Assembly (NCBI GenBank): GCA_022376515.1
Contig: WTXI01000011.1
Coordinates: 372,001-436,000 of the forward strand
Reading direction: 5' to 3'
From: Lactifluus volemus
Taxonomy: Eukaryota; Basidiomycota; Agaricomycetes; Russulales; Russulaceae
DNA length: 64,000 bases
The notes under the pieces were generated by a model that did not search any database, was not told the origin of the DNA, and was given only the letters and a program-made list of their open reading frames with translations. How positions within the stretch are numbered: the stretch's first letter is position 1; the number at the start of each line of letters is the position of its first letter. Positions 1-11,559 of this stretch are shown here, piece by piece. The translations under genes were made by a program, and so were the position numbers.

Positions 1-2176
1 CTCGGATCAGACATCACCCCCGATGTTACCGTAGAATTCTGTGGGTAGCTGCCCCGAGGTTGCAGCTAGTATGGAAGTAGTAGGCAGGGCCGAGCTGAAC
101 GTATTGGTGGTATCGAAACAAGATTAGTTGACGCGGCAGCACTCGATGTCGTTTTCGTCACTGAAGTATCCAAAGAGGCCGACACTGCATATCGGAAGAA
201 ATGTCCAGGAGGCCTAGTAGTTGCAGCTGCCGCCACCTGGTCGTACCGACAAAGAAAGGGCGGACATGCAATTATGAAGAAAAGGATACCAATGAGCTCT
301 ATGCCCTTGAAAAGGGAGACCATGACAACACCAAGGAAGAGAGAAAAAATCCAGCAAATCCTGGCTCGAAATCTCAAATCCAGAGCATGCCTCCTCCCGC
401 AAGCTTTTGTATACTGCGTCCACCCTAGATGATAGACACGCGAGGGAAAAACATCGCACTAACTGCGAGTGCAGGTAACCCAGTCGACTACCGGAGATTT
501 TGGTACTCCCGGTCCCACGCAGACCCCCATTGAAAAACAGGTTTTATGCGATAGGGCTGAGCGCTGAGCTAAAGTGTGCCAGAAACCGACAGAAAGATTG
601 CCTAGAGAAAGAAATTATCCTGCATTTATTTTAACCCCATGGGGGCACATCGAAAAAACGATGCGTCTAGAGACGAGCCGCACACTGACGGGTGATTGAA
701 CGGCTTTTCGCCTTGTAACGATGTGAGTCGAGACTAGCACCCGAGAGACTAGCGATTTAGAAAAAAAATGCCGTGTGGAAAGTGAGCCGACAATCGGGTC
801 AACTAACTTACGTTCAAAGTCACGGTGAACACACTCGCACCAACAACCAATAACACCGAAGCACAAACGGTTTTTTTCGTTTCGTATGAGGGGGTTAAGT
901 CTGAGTCGGGAAGGCTTCTCGCTTAGATTGGCAATCTGAAATGAGTGAGGGGGGAGGGGCGCAAGTGCGGGTAAGTAGGAAGAGAAGAGCATTCATTTCA
1001 TGATGCGGAGAAGCGCCCTGTCTCCGCATATTACGTGTAATGATGTTTATGCCATGATTACCCCTCGATGTCGCTCGTCCATAACAAAGCGATGAGCGAG
1101 CTGTGGGAAGAAACCGAATTGTATTGTTCTCAAACTGAGAAGCTCAACGCCACTGAAGCTCGCGGCGTTGGTTCAAAAGTTCTGCAAGCGTTTTACATCT
1201 GTATGTACGGGTACTCCCGAGGTACCGCACGTCCGCCCCTCCCCCATCTGACAAGAGCCCTACATTGGTAACTTTGACGTGCCTTGTGATGTGTGAAGAT
1301 CTGTGCCTGCGATTCAACGGGTATGGTCTGGTACATACGTAGAGATCTTGACGTTGAACCTCGGTGCGAACGCGGTGGAAGGAGATGAAGTTGAAGCTTG
1401 TGGAATGGATGCACCATTGCTAGTGGATGATTGTTATTCCATCTACACCTTCATTACTAGTGATACGCCAGTACGCCACCGCGCGAAGAGTCACCGAATT
1501 TGATTAAAAACGTCATTAATCATTCCTCTCCGTGTCACAAGACTCAATTAGCACATCTCCAAGCTGTATTTCCTATGGAAACTATAGAAAGGCGATTTCC
1601 CGGCGGAACTGAGGAGGAACAGACGCTCATACAGCGGGGTGGTAATGATGCCTGTTGCCGCCGGCAAAGGTACGGTGGGTAATAATAAAGAGAAAGGTGT
1701 ACTGTAGATGATTAGCGGGATAAGTTCACCCGGAAGGCATATCTGCTCTGATGAAGTGATAGCAGGCCGTGGCGGAGCAAGTCCCTGCGTGTTGACAGAA
1801 GAAGGTCAATTACGGTGCAACCTGAACGTAGAAAGAAATACTGCCCCACATCCGCCGATGGTTACTGTACCGACCCCGCATCATCATCAATACACATCCG
1901 CTAAGCAAGAACGTCAGCTGAGCAGATATGGCCCCACATTTTAGCAGGGGTTTAGTAAGCAAGCTAACTTTCTCCCCGCTATAAACGCGGGTGGTCATTT
2001 ACTCCAACCGAGTAAGTGATGGAACAACAGTGCATCTGGTGAATCCAACGATGTAACGATATGAACAGCTCGCCACAAGTGGCGAAAAAAAAAACGATAT
2101 GGAGTCAACACGGATCAACAGCACCGAACTGGTGGGATAGCAAGACCAGCAGCACAGATGGAGGTGATAACACCAA
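1..2176. other. No recognised gene
   Basis: No open frame here shows a recognisable domain, a conserved motif, or a convincing chain of exons joined by GT-AG introns. The longest frames are about 125 codons and their translations look like chance reading. There is no tRNA box pair and no obvious long repeat. It may be intergenic or decayed mobile-element DNA; the sequence alone does not tell. Confidence 0.5.
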
Positions 2177-4164
2177 TCATACAATCTCATCAACTTTGGA
2201 TCGGTGGATGCAAAAACCCTTACAATGGATAAAGTCGCGTCAGTTCGCTATGCGTGGCCGTGGTGGTGGGGCGCACCGGTACGACCCATTCTTTGCAACC
2301 GCAACAAACGCCAGCCCAATCGTAGTTTCCCAACTTTGTACCACATTTCTTGTTTGGACATATTATCTTGCCTGCCAGTTGCCCGTCCTCTAAAAAGCCT
2401 TCCATCCATTTCATCTAAGGATATTTGAGTACAGGACGTATCATTCGAAATGTCTCAACTCACGGGCTCTACAAAATATCCGGAGCACTTTGGATTCATC
2501 AAGATCGGTGGACTTATGCTGGACTTGTCAGTTGTCCGCAGGGTTGGCTGGAGTGGTGTCATGGAAAGACCCCCAGGGGATCGCAAAGCAACTAGCTTGG
2601 GATTGGCATGTAGCTGTGCCGCGAGATCTGCACCATGCTGAAGGGTGTTTCCCCCTGTGGATACAGAGAGCGGACGGGCTTTACCCGCAATCGGGGTTGA
2701 TCCCGTATCTTCTGAGACAGTCTCGGGGGTTCCGAATGCCACGGGCGGAGAAGACACGGTATCCGCTGGAGGAATTCCACCCGCCCTGGGGTGGATACAG
2801 TAACCGAGGAAGCAGTGGTAGAACCTGCAGATTCATCATCGTCACTGTCCAACGCCGACATTGACAGGCTACTAGGGACGCCAACGGAAAGACCGATGAG
2901 TAAGCGAGATCTGAGGTCATCTCCAAATGAGCTACCCCGTCGCCGAGGCGCTGAGCCCATCGGTAATTCATCCTCTTGACCGGAGCTCCTACCTTCGTCG
3001 TCATCAACGGCCGACATTGACAAGAAGCAGTCAGTCCGGCGAGACTATTGCTCCCTTCGATGGATGTCAAAGGAGAAGGTCGCGTGGGCCCAGAACCTCG
3101 ACGCGGACGTTGCGCTGTCATGCTTAACGCACCACCGGACGGGCGCCGGGAAGATGACGACGAGGTACGTCGAGGAGGAGGAAGGTCGTGACTAGACGGC
3201 CGTCTAGAAGAGGCAGGCGAGAAAGCCACGGCGGGCGTCGGCGGGCCGAGCTGTCCATGGTCGAGCATGTGCTCGCGATTGGCGAGCTCCGTCCTGGAAG
3301 GGAGGTGAACAAGGTTTGAGCATGGTAGTCCCTGGAATCCCCGAGGTGCGTCTCACCGACACATCTTACACCGAATCCGCCGCCTGGGCCACCAGGGGTA
3401 GCAGGTGCTGAATCGGTCGGAGTTCGGGGAAACCTTGCGAACATGTCCGTCTCTGGGGCAGAACCATCGCCGTCTAGGATAGAGTTGAGCGCAAAACAAA
3501 CAAGGATGCGATGGAGAAATGACTTTACTCAATATTTCCTCCACTGCCCTTCCAAGTAGAACATCCGAGTTGCTTTGTCACGTCTCGAGACTTTATACGA
3601 AGCCTGGTGAAATATTTCGAGTTGTGTCATGAACCCTGCATTCGGACTATGGCCAGTTGAATGGAAATCAACAGGGAGAAAATGGAACATACTTTACGCT
3701 GGGCCTGACCTTTCTAATGAGATCTATTGCGGCGCTGGTCTCCAGATTCTGAGAATACATGATATATGCCGCCGCAACTGTCGCGCTGCGACCTACGATG
3801 CACAAGCCTAAGCCAAGTGATAATAGTTTGGGTATATGCGCGAATACCCACTCGTTCCAGCTTGGCAGTGGACGAGAACACCCCATCCGGTGTCGAGCTG
3901 AGCTTGTATGAAGTGATTGATGGGATAAGATGCCTGAGGATATCAGCTTCTTCTACGTCGTCCAAGGGAATCTGGTGCTGGAAAATGGCCTAGCATAGAT
4001 TGAGTCATAGATTGATGTAAGGAAAGGTCAAGGCGTACGTCGTGGATGGGAAACTTTCCACGCATCACGGTGAGAATGCTGCGAATGTTGTTCGCTTTGA
4101 GGGTATCTGAATCTCTGGCGCTATGCAGGTCACCAATCCAGAAACCTGGCAAGACCTGATCCAT
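2177..4164 (-). CDS. YVH1: YVH1/DUSP12-type dual-specificity phosphatase (five apparent 1-base losses)
   Basis: Predicted protein phosphatase of the Yvh1 family, which in yeast also promotes 60S ribosome maturation through its zinc-binding C-terminus. Eight exons: 4164-4039, 3977-3852, 3792-3693, 3646-3529, 3473-3357, 3293-2464, 2414-2277, 2218-2177. The start MDQVLPGFWIGDL is the usual family start. The phosphatase signature HCQAGTSRS is rebuilt across the exon 2/3 junction. The zinc domain is seen as CKMC at the end of exon 5, then CSGYFVEP, CPNKKCG and GVCCGC, ending GFCIHRSKVDEIV. A Ser/Pro-rich insert of roughly 270 residues separates CKMC from CSGYF; human DUSP12 has a short spacer there. 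Reading frame is lost by one base at five places (near 3904, 3548, 3384, 3040 and 2786). Exons sum to 1597 nt; adding five gives exactly 534 codons. Identity is secure; whether the breaks are real is not. Confidence 0.9.
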
Positions 4165-4495
4165 ATGTGGTGTTCATCGTCCATGGCACTGGGGCCTGTG
4201 GCAAAGTCGAGTTGGACCGTTATCACTCTAAATCAGAGACATCGATCATGTTTGTATCGAACAAACACGCGTCTGCGTCTTTTTTTCATTCGTGGGCGCA
4301 CTTTACATCCCATATTCATTGGTGCTCCATTGACGTATTCGTAGTCATAGAGACGACATCGTGACCGCCGTGATTAAGCCACAAGCTACAAAGTATGGGT
4401 AAATATTCTGTGCTAGAAATACAGATATTTGCAGTACAAGGCATCAAGCCTCGAGCTTTCAGAGCCGTCAAGGCCCTAACTCGACATCTCCTGCA

Positions 4496-5176
4496 TCACC
4501 TTCGTGGTGCATAATGTGTACCACCCGTGGCTACGGGTGCATTGGAGGAGGTGCTGGTGGTATGTACAATACGATATGGATGCATCCTCACACCTTTGCC
4601 AAGAATCGTTCCCGGGCGTCGAATGCGTTCCAATGCAGGCCCGACACTAATAAGGGTGCTCCTGGTTTGATGCTGCCCAACGCTTCGGGGGATGAAACCA
4701 TCCTCGGCGCGCCAGACGGAGTCTGGGCGCTCGTGGAACACAAAACGAGAGCCGCATCGGCGTACTCGAAGGAATCGGTGAGGACGAGGCGAACATGCGG
4801 TTCTGAAGGATGATTGATGGGTTGCGTCAAAAATCGTTGAGGCGTAGCTGAATTGTATGGGTATGGTGTAGATGTCAGGGGACCGGCGATAGACGGGGGA
4901 GGTGGGGGATACGGCGCGTGCGGAGTTGTTGGGGAGGAGACGGAATCCCGACGTCTGCGCTGCCAAGCCTGGAGGGCGGCGACGTGGGAAGGGTCCTGTG
5001 ACTAGTTTGGCTGTGTGAGAAGAGTATGGCTAGGTTGAGGTAAAGAAATCGAACCATTTGATCATTGTATAATTCGTGAATTCCAGGTAGTGTATGTTGG
5101 AGGGTACACCTTGCATCGGGAGAGCTAGAGAACGTAACGGAGGTAGCGTGGGACGCTCAGGAACTAAGGAAGGCAT
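4496..5176 (-). CDS. Small uncharacterised fungal protein
   Basis: Two-exon gene: 5176-5108 and 4995-4496. The intron starts GTACCC and ends CACAG and joins in phase. It begins MPSLVPERPTLPPLRSLALP, continues through a basic, Ser/Pro-rich segment with RRRRDS, then a more conserved-looking part (VRLVLTDSFEYADAALVL) and ends near GKGVRMHPYRIV. The last part is in another frame: one base seems lost in a G run near 4638. Exons total 569 nt; adding one gives 190 codons. I do not recognise the family with confidence. The LPKG/HPYRI-type tail recalls small fungal proteins annotated CipC-like, which is only an impression. It shares a 330 bp divergent promoter with RPC19. No signal peptide or membrane segment is visible. 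Confidence 0.6.
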
Positions 5177-5506
5177 AGGCGGAGATGGGTGAGGCCACAA
5201 GCAGCAAAAGCAAAGCAAATTCTAGGGTGATTGGATTGGAGAAATGGAGAGTGTGTGAGTGAGGATATGCGGATCAAATCGTCCGTCCTTATATGCGCCG
5301 GTGAACATTAAACATTTTAGAGAAGGGAGAGGATAATGGGGAATGGTAACAGTGTATTATTGTGTCCCCGACAAAGAAGCTGGGCGTCATTGTTCCTCAA
5401 TTGCGGGAGTTAAGCGGGAGATGGTTAGGTACGTCTATTGTGATTACATGCCCGGTTTTGTCAAACAAAGTTTTAATAATTTCAGGCTCGCGCTTACGAG
5501 TCAGGT

Positions 5507-6256
5507 ATGTCTGAACCGCCACGCAAGATTCGTATTGTGAGTACCGATTGTATCACGCCACAGGTTGATCGCTCACATGTAGAACAATGTCAGATGCCAG
5601 GTGCACAGTCGGATTTATCCGCTGCCACATATCAGATTCATGACGAGACTCACACACTCGGCAACTCACTCAGATGGATGCTCATGAAAAAGTAAATGAC
5701 TCTTTCCTCTTATTCTCCGTGGCTGAACAACCCTTTAGTCCTAAAGTCGAGTTCTGCGGCTACAGGCGCGTCTTATTGTTAACTGCTACATTCTCTTCCC
5801 CGTCGCGTCGTGTCCCCACCCGATTAACAATAAGCCTCCCCACATCATCCCTCTCATCCCAAAGTCGTGACTCCATTCTTCCACATGGGAATCTGCATTA
5901 CCCAGCTTTTCACTTTCCTTAATGCGGTATGCCCGCGATGGAATGAATGGTCATTCATTTTCGCTCCTCTGGCACTCTTTTGTTCTTTTTATGACAGACG
6001 TACTAACGAGAATGCAGCGCTCCTCATCCATCCGAAAATCACATCCAGATCCGAATACAGATGTATGGTCCGTCCCCTCTTACCCTTTTCTTTCTTTTGA
6101 GGGGGTACCCTTACGTCACTCCCAGATAACCTGTCATCGCTGACTGCGCTCCTTTCCGCTCTGGATGACCTGGATGCGCTGTTCGGGAGTATCGAAGATG
6201 CGTATAAGACGAGCCTGGGGCGTGACGATATCGAGGTCTGGGATGAGAAGCGATAG
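5507..6256 (+). CDS. RPC19: RNA polymerase I/III subunit AC19 (Rpc19)
   Basis: Shared small alpha-like subunit of RNA polymerases I and III. Exons 5507-5691, 5739-5765 (27 nt), 6018-6067 and 6126-6256 join to 393 nt, 131 codons. The dimerisation motif DETHTLGNSLRWMLMKN, followed by PKVEFCGYSAPHPSE and IRIQMYD, is diagnostic. The C-terminus runs LSSLTALLSALDDLDALF and ends DEKR. The start MSEPPRKIRIV fits the family. Intron 2 (5766-6017) has a GC donor (GCGCGT) and a perfect TACTAAC branch site at 6001-6007 before its AG; no GT donor keeps the conserved serine. A 27-nt GT...AG stretch inside exon 1 (from 5537) is in frame and is probably too short to be an intron. Length agrees with yeast homologues. 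Confidence 0.92.
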
Positions 6257-6700
6257 GTTAATGACGGCTAGCCTCCCGAACTTCGACACGATTATTTGTA
6301 TCTACTCGACCTCGAGTGTCTTTGGCACAGCGTTCTAAAAATTTGTCTTTGCCCACTTGAGTAGCGATAATGCAATTCCCACCCGTACTACATCTGTGGC
6401 ACCTTCTAGCCTCATAAAACATGCTGTGGGGTGGCAATGATTATTTGTTAGCGCCTGGGCAGTCTATATTCATACTATCTACGAACATGACACTGCTGTA
6501 TCTACAAATGCAAGCATCATTCTATCTACAAACGCAGTACAAACTAAGAACATGGTACTATGGTACTATCTACGAAGATTATCTCATCTATGAAAATGGT
6601 CTACTACAGTAACACCCTTCTATCCACTAACTTCCAACACTAAGTTATCACAAACACTACCCGCCCGCTCGCAGCAATGCTCCAGTAACCAGAGTAACTC
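6257..6700. other. Intergenic stretch, nothing recognised
   Basis: AT-richer spacer after RPC19. It includes a loosely repetitive stretch with recurring tacgaa/tatctac words around 6480-6600. No coding motif or RNA gene was seen. Confidence 0.5.
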
Positions 6701-6702
6701 TT

Positions 6703-7272
6703 TTACGAACCAGAGTGCGTTTTTCCTCCCCTCATCGGCCTAACGTTTCGCTGATCAGTTCGGATGTGCATCGAGTCCGCACTGTCCCACAAAAGATCAT
6801 TGGAAAATACATGATGACGACTCACCTCTGATCCCGACAATTGGCGGGAGATATTTCTGAGCTGGAGCCCAAATTCATGTTCCTCCAGTGTTGCATTTAT
6901 CACGTTACTCGACGCCATCTGGGTGACCACCTTGACAACCCAGTCGAACGAATCTCCGTGGCTTATGGGGAGGTTCTGCACATATTCCTCGATCGGCTTG
7001 GGTCTGTAAGAGGAGGGACAAGACAGGAAGGTCCCGAGATGGGTCCAGAACTGGAGGGGACCGACTCTGGAGGCATGGATTTCTCCGGCATCGAAAACCC
7101 GCCCTTGTTCAGTAAACAGATTGTACAACTTACTTTGCTCCTGCGTCCTTATTATGATGGTATAAAGATATCTTTTCGGGCAGTTCCAGCTGCCCTTGTA
7201 GATTCCGATTGAAATGAAAGTGGTCATTCTTGACGGGATGGTAGGGGAAGGAGTGAAAGAAAGGAATTGCAA
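6703..7272 (-). CDS. Hypothetical protein
   Basis: Open frame of 189 codons. The first ~150 residues look protein-like (for example VFDAGEIHASRVGPLQFWTH, then PIEEYVQNLPISHGDSFDW), and a good donor (GTGAGTCG) follows the codons for RQLSGSE near 6832. The real gene may therefore splice out the last part of this frame and continue downstream. No domain recognised. It is divergent from the F-box gene, with about 500 bp between. It could be an unrelated chance frame. Confidence 0.3.
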   Translation of the reverse strand: MQFLSFTPSPTIPSRMTTFISIGIYKGSWNCPKRYLYTIIIRTQEQSKLYNLFTEQGRVFDAGEIHASRVGPLQFWTHLGTFLSCPSSYRPKPIEEYVQNLPISHGDSFDWVVKVVTQMASSNVINATLEEHEFGLQLRNISRQLSGSEVSRHHVFSNDLLWDSADSMHIRTDQRNVRPMRGGKTHSGS

Positions 7273-7773
7273 CTCCGACGGTAAAGCTCTGCATTATATA
7301 TCAGGGCGGACAATAGACTGTGGACACTGTGGACTGTGCTTGTGGCAGGAGATTTGTGGATGGTGACCCGATCAGCCACAATCCTGGTGGCGTCCGTCAC
7401 TAGGGGAGACAAAGCTCACTAATTAGTATCTCTAGGCATTTCATGTGCTTACATTTCAGTCACACATAATTCATGTCTCAGCTCGACGAGGATGAGATGC
7501 AAGGCGGGGTGGAGGTGGTGTGTGAGGGTGAATCGGAGAAAACCGGACCGACGGGGAATGGCGAAATGGCGTTGACCGAGAAGAGTAAAGGGATCGGTCA
7601 ACCGTACGGGCCAGCGCGGACGAGTAAAGTCAAGAGGCCACCCTTCATCTTCATCTTCATCTTCGTCTTCGTCTGAGAGTACGACGACAACTCGGAGGTG
7701 TACACTCAGCACTCAGACCAGTCACTCTCATTGTTCCTTTTCTTATTTCTTTCTCTCTTCGACTAGCAACAAA

Positions 7774-9392
7774 ATGCTCAGCCGCGTCTCTTCATTCGAT
7801 GACCTCGCAACTTGGGAAGACTCCGTGTCTCATGCTATCCCAGTTATCGTCGTCGACCCTCTCGAGGACTCAGAAGAACCCGTAGAGCCCGCATCAGTGT
7901 ATGTCATTGTTCACTCATTGCCTTCTTCCACCATCTTCACTTTGACCCTCATAGTGACCCACGACCACCACTACCGCAAGTCACGGAGATAGAGGAAAAT
8001 ATACTCTCCTTGCAGTCTCAGTTGGAAGCCCTTCAGACTCGAAAACTAAACTTGCTCGCTCACAACGCACTCATAAACCGCATCCCACCGGAACTCCTTT
8101 CTCGTATCTTCGAACTCGGCGTCTACGAATCCAATGACCTTCTACCTATCCTTTCGCTCGTCTCCCGCCACTGGCGTTCAATAGCTCTCTCAACGCCTTC
8201 CATTTGGTCATATATTCGCCTCGACAATACATGGGGCTACTCTCGTCATATGTCATTCCTCCGCAAACTCAAAGTCCATTTGGAGCGTTCCCAGGATTGC
8301 AAGTTTCTCTTGGACACAGATTGTCGCTATCTGGACATTTCCAATGAACTCCCCCAGATCATGACCGAACTCGAACCCCACCTTCACCGTTGCTTCTCAT
8401 TTCGAATGTCCGTTCCCGATTGGCAATGCATGGAGATCGTGCGAAACATGTCCCAAAAACTGGGGCCATCACTTGAAGAGTTGTATCTTCGCTTCGATCC
8501 ATCTGAATCCGAGGAGCAAGCACCCTTTGTTCTCCTCTCACAACCATGTCCACGTTTGTCATCAATCACCCTTGAGCATGCACCACTTATCTGCATTCGC
8601 ACCGAGCTCCCTTCCCTTCGTCGCCTTTACCTCATCCGCGAGCAGCGGTATTCCTCTTCTACCCGCATAGGCATTTCTTTCAAGGAATTTCTTGACGTCC
8701 TCAACTCTACACCTACACTGGAAGAACTCCGCATCCAGTCGGCCCTCTTTCTCCTCGAAGGCTCAGATTTTGTCTTTAGATCGTCTCCCACTCCTTCCAC
8801 TTTCCGAAATCTCAGCTCTCTCTCATTCCATTATGTCGAGTCCAACAACCTCGCCCTCTTCCTCGAGTCGGCACATTTCCCCGCGTTGCGCCGACTGTCG
8901 GTACAGATGGACACCTCCAACGATGAAAACACGCAATGGCTCGTACGCATGTCTACGAGCAGCGCAACGCGCTTTCCCGTCCTTCACCAGCTGGACCTTC
9001 GCTCGTGCAACATTGACGGCGTCGGGCTGGTCCCGTTCGTGCGCGGGCTACATCAGCTTCCGCAACTCACCGCTCTGGGGCTGTCCACCCCACCTAGCGG
9101 CGCACTCGGTCCGCGTCTCTTCGAAGTGCTCGCGACCGCACCGGACTCCGGCGACCCCGCCAATGCGGGTGGGGGTGGCAAGTGGCTTCTCCCGCGGCTG
9201 CAGGCACTCTGCGTGCAAAACTGCCGTGACATATCCGGACACGAGCTCTTGCAAGTTGCCTGGGCGCGCAATGCGGGTGGCGCATCCGTCTCGCCGATCC
9301 GGTACATCAAGATCGCGCAGTGCTATGGCCTCGACCTCGAAACGCAAGAACAACTTTCACGAGCAGTGGCCACCGTCCGTGTGGTACGGTAG
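7774..9392 (+). CDS. F-box protein
   Basis: Two exons, 7774-7898 and 7955-9392, joined by a 56 bp GTATGT...ATAG intron, give 520 residues. A short coiled-coil (LQSQLEALQTRKLNLL) precedes a clear F-box (LINRIPPELLSRIFELGV, then LSLVSRHWRSIAL and TPSIWSYIRL). The rest is leucine-rich with LRR-like repeats (PSLRRLYLI, FPALRRLSV, VLHQLDLRSC). This is the standard layout of the large Agaricomycete F-box family, whose members are substrate receptors of SCF ubiquitin ligases. Substrate unknown. The start ATG heads an exon that encodes a short acidic leader. No frame disruption. Confidence 0.85.
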
Positions 9393-9855
9393 TGCTTCCT
9401 AGGGGAACCAAAAAGGGGGAAAACAAGCTATACTAGCCAAATTACGTGAACCCTCGCACATGGTCTCTTCACTTCCTGTGCTTTTTCTTTTTAATTGTTT
9501 ATAGGAATTCTTTCCACCCCCTCCCCTTGTTTTCATGGACACTGTCATCTACCAAGCGCATATCTCACTTTCGTTCTTTTCTCACTCTATTTTTTTTTTT
9601 TTGTTGATCTTGAAGATCCATGTTTGTTCCTTCTTGTAACACCATGTACATGTTTGCGACCTTTGTATCTATTGTCTTTCGATAAAAGCATCTCTTTCGA
9701 AGACTCGTATCATTGTTACTCGGTCATCAACACTACACCCCGAGGATTCAGCAAAGAAGCGATGACGAAAGGATACAATAGGAATCTCGTGAGAATATAG
9801 CTACAAGATAGATTAGGTGACCAAATCAGTGAGGGTGATGATGACGATGACGATG
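9393..9855. other. Convergent spacer between F-box gene and DNAJC17-like gene
   Basis: Pyrimidine-rich spacer that includes a 13-base T run near 9590-9602. Both flanking genes end here. No further gene seen; the T-rich tracts would fit 3' UTR or termination signals, which is inference. Confidence 0.5.
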
Positions 9856-11284
9856 TTATGCTTCGCCAGCCTCCTGCTCTCGAATCTCGCGCTCTATGCG
9901 CTCTCGCTCGGCTTTTCGCATCCGCATGAGCACCGCAGATTCAAAATCGAGGCCAGGAGCAGAGTGTTGAGGTGCAGACGAAGGGAGAGGAATGCCAGTC
10001 TACACGGATCGTACATTGCAACACAAAAAAAACAAACAACTTTTTTGTCAGCGAGATCCACAATAAGCAAAAAAAAAAAAAAAAACCACGTACGAAAGAC
10101 GATGGGAATGACGAAAACTGCGAGCCGGTACCGGGGCTCGATGTCCGACCACCGCGTTCGCTTTTCGCGGTGTCAACTCCCCTTGCAGGTGTCACCGTAA
10201 CAGGTGGTGGTGCAGGTCGCTTCACCTCCACCTCTTTCGATCTGAGCATCATCCGTTCGGACCAACTCCATACCGCAGGCTCGCGTCCCGCCATCCATCC
10301 AATCTCAAATTCCTCCAGTCCACGATCGGCGCGACCGGACGCGCACACAGCGGCGTGCGCGTCCGCCACCGTTTTAAACGGTACTGCGGCGGTGGCGTAT
10401 TTGGGTGGCCTGTGCTTGTGCTGCTGCTGCTGCTGCTGCGCGGCAGAGGCGGCCTTTTTGGGGGGCTTGATCGAGAGAACGATGGTGTCCTTGTCGACTG
10501 GACCGAAAGTGGAGGTCATGAAGGTGTGCAGTGCATCCGTGGTCGTCAAGTGGGGGTATTTTGCCAATGGGTATTTGAGGCGGACGGTGGTATCGTGTTC
10601 ACCTGTGCAAAAGGAAGGGAAATTTTTTGGGTTCAGTCTGCGTTGCCCGTAAATACGATTCATGATGGGGGATACAACGCACCAAGTGGCGGCGGCTCTT
10701 CGAGATCGTCCTGCGCACTTTTTTCCGCCTCTTCTTGTTGACGCCGCAGTTCCGCCTGACGTTCCTCCACCATCCGTCGGCCGGCATCCCGGATCTGCTC
10801 AGCTTCATGTGCGTATCTCTGCTTTTTGGCAGCCTCGGCAGACTTGACTTTCTTGTCTGCCTGCTCTGCTTCTTCTAGTTCCTCGAGCATGGCTTTCCGC
10901 TTCTTATCAAAGTTGGCATAGCGTTGCTTGCGAGCTTCCTGTATGCGAAGCTTGGCATCCAATGCCATCCTCCGTAGAGGATCGAGCAAAAGCTCATATG
11001 CCTGCGTGAGCTCATGAAACAGACGCGCTGTAATGTGAGAGTACGGTCAGGTTTTCAAAAGTGGCATTCAGAGAGGTGGAGATTACCTGCATCTTTGAGA
11101 TGGGGATTCTGAGTGGGTAGCAAACATAAGGAAAGGTCTAGGACACTACAAGAGCACAACGCACCCTATCCGGATGAGTCTTGAGAGAACGTTGTCGAAA
11201 GGTCTTCTTGATATCGGCCTCTGTCGCGTCTGAGCCAATGCCAACGACCTCGTAAGCGTTCTTCTCCTCGTCGTCCTTGTCCAT
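9856..11284 (-). CDS. DNAJC17/Cwc23-like spliceosomal J-domain protein
   Basis: Five exons: 11284-11165, 11108-11087 (22 nt), 11027-10683, 10602-10094, 9999-9856; 1140 nt, 379 residues. The N-terminus is a J domain (AYEVVGIGSDATEADIKK, then HPDRNPH with the HPD motif and AYELLLDP). A long charged coiled coil follows (residues ~75-160), then an RRM-like segment (DTTVRLKYPLAKYP) with a Q6 run at ~225, and the family C-terminus DFESAVLMRMRKAE. This order matches human DNAJC17 and S. pombe Cwf23, J-proteins tied to the spliceosome. An in-frame upstream ATG at 11338 would add 18 residues; I prefer 11284 because the J domain begins there. Divergent from SMD1, which starts 276 bp away. Confidence 0.88.
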
Positions 11285-11559
11285 ATTAACGGACCGGTCA
11301 ACACCGCCAAGACGAGACGACTTTGACTTGTAAATCATGTGCTCATTTGCTCTTTCTCATACTTCATAAGCCAACAAACATCGATTGCATTCTGGACACT
11401 ATTCCTAGTCACTCAACAGTCCGCCTTGAATAAGCGCCATACGAGTCTCCTTCAACCGTATTCGAACTCCGCTCTCCTGTGTCGTGCCTCGTGCAGCGAC
11501 AACCACAATCGCGCTTCATCGTTGTATTATCCTTGTAAACATTCAAAACTCTATAAAAC

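Noticed and set aside
7630..7676. Repeated ttcatcttcatcttcgtcttcg as a coding or CRISPR-like repeat
   Set aside because: A short trinucleotide-type microsatellite with no spacers and no conserved frame.
8692..9402. 236-codon frame overlapping the F-box gene
   Set aside because: Shadow of the F-box/LRR frame on the same strand; no domain, and the annotated frame holds the F-box.
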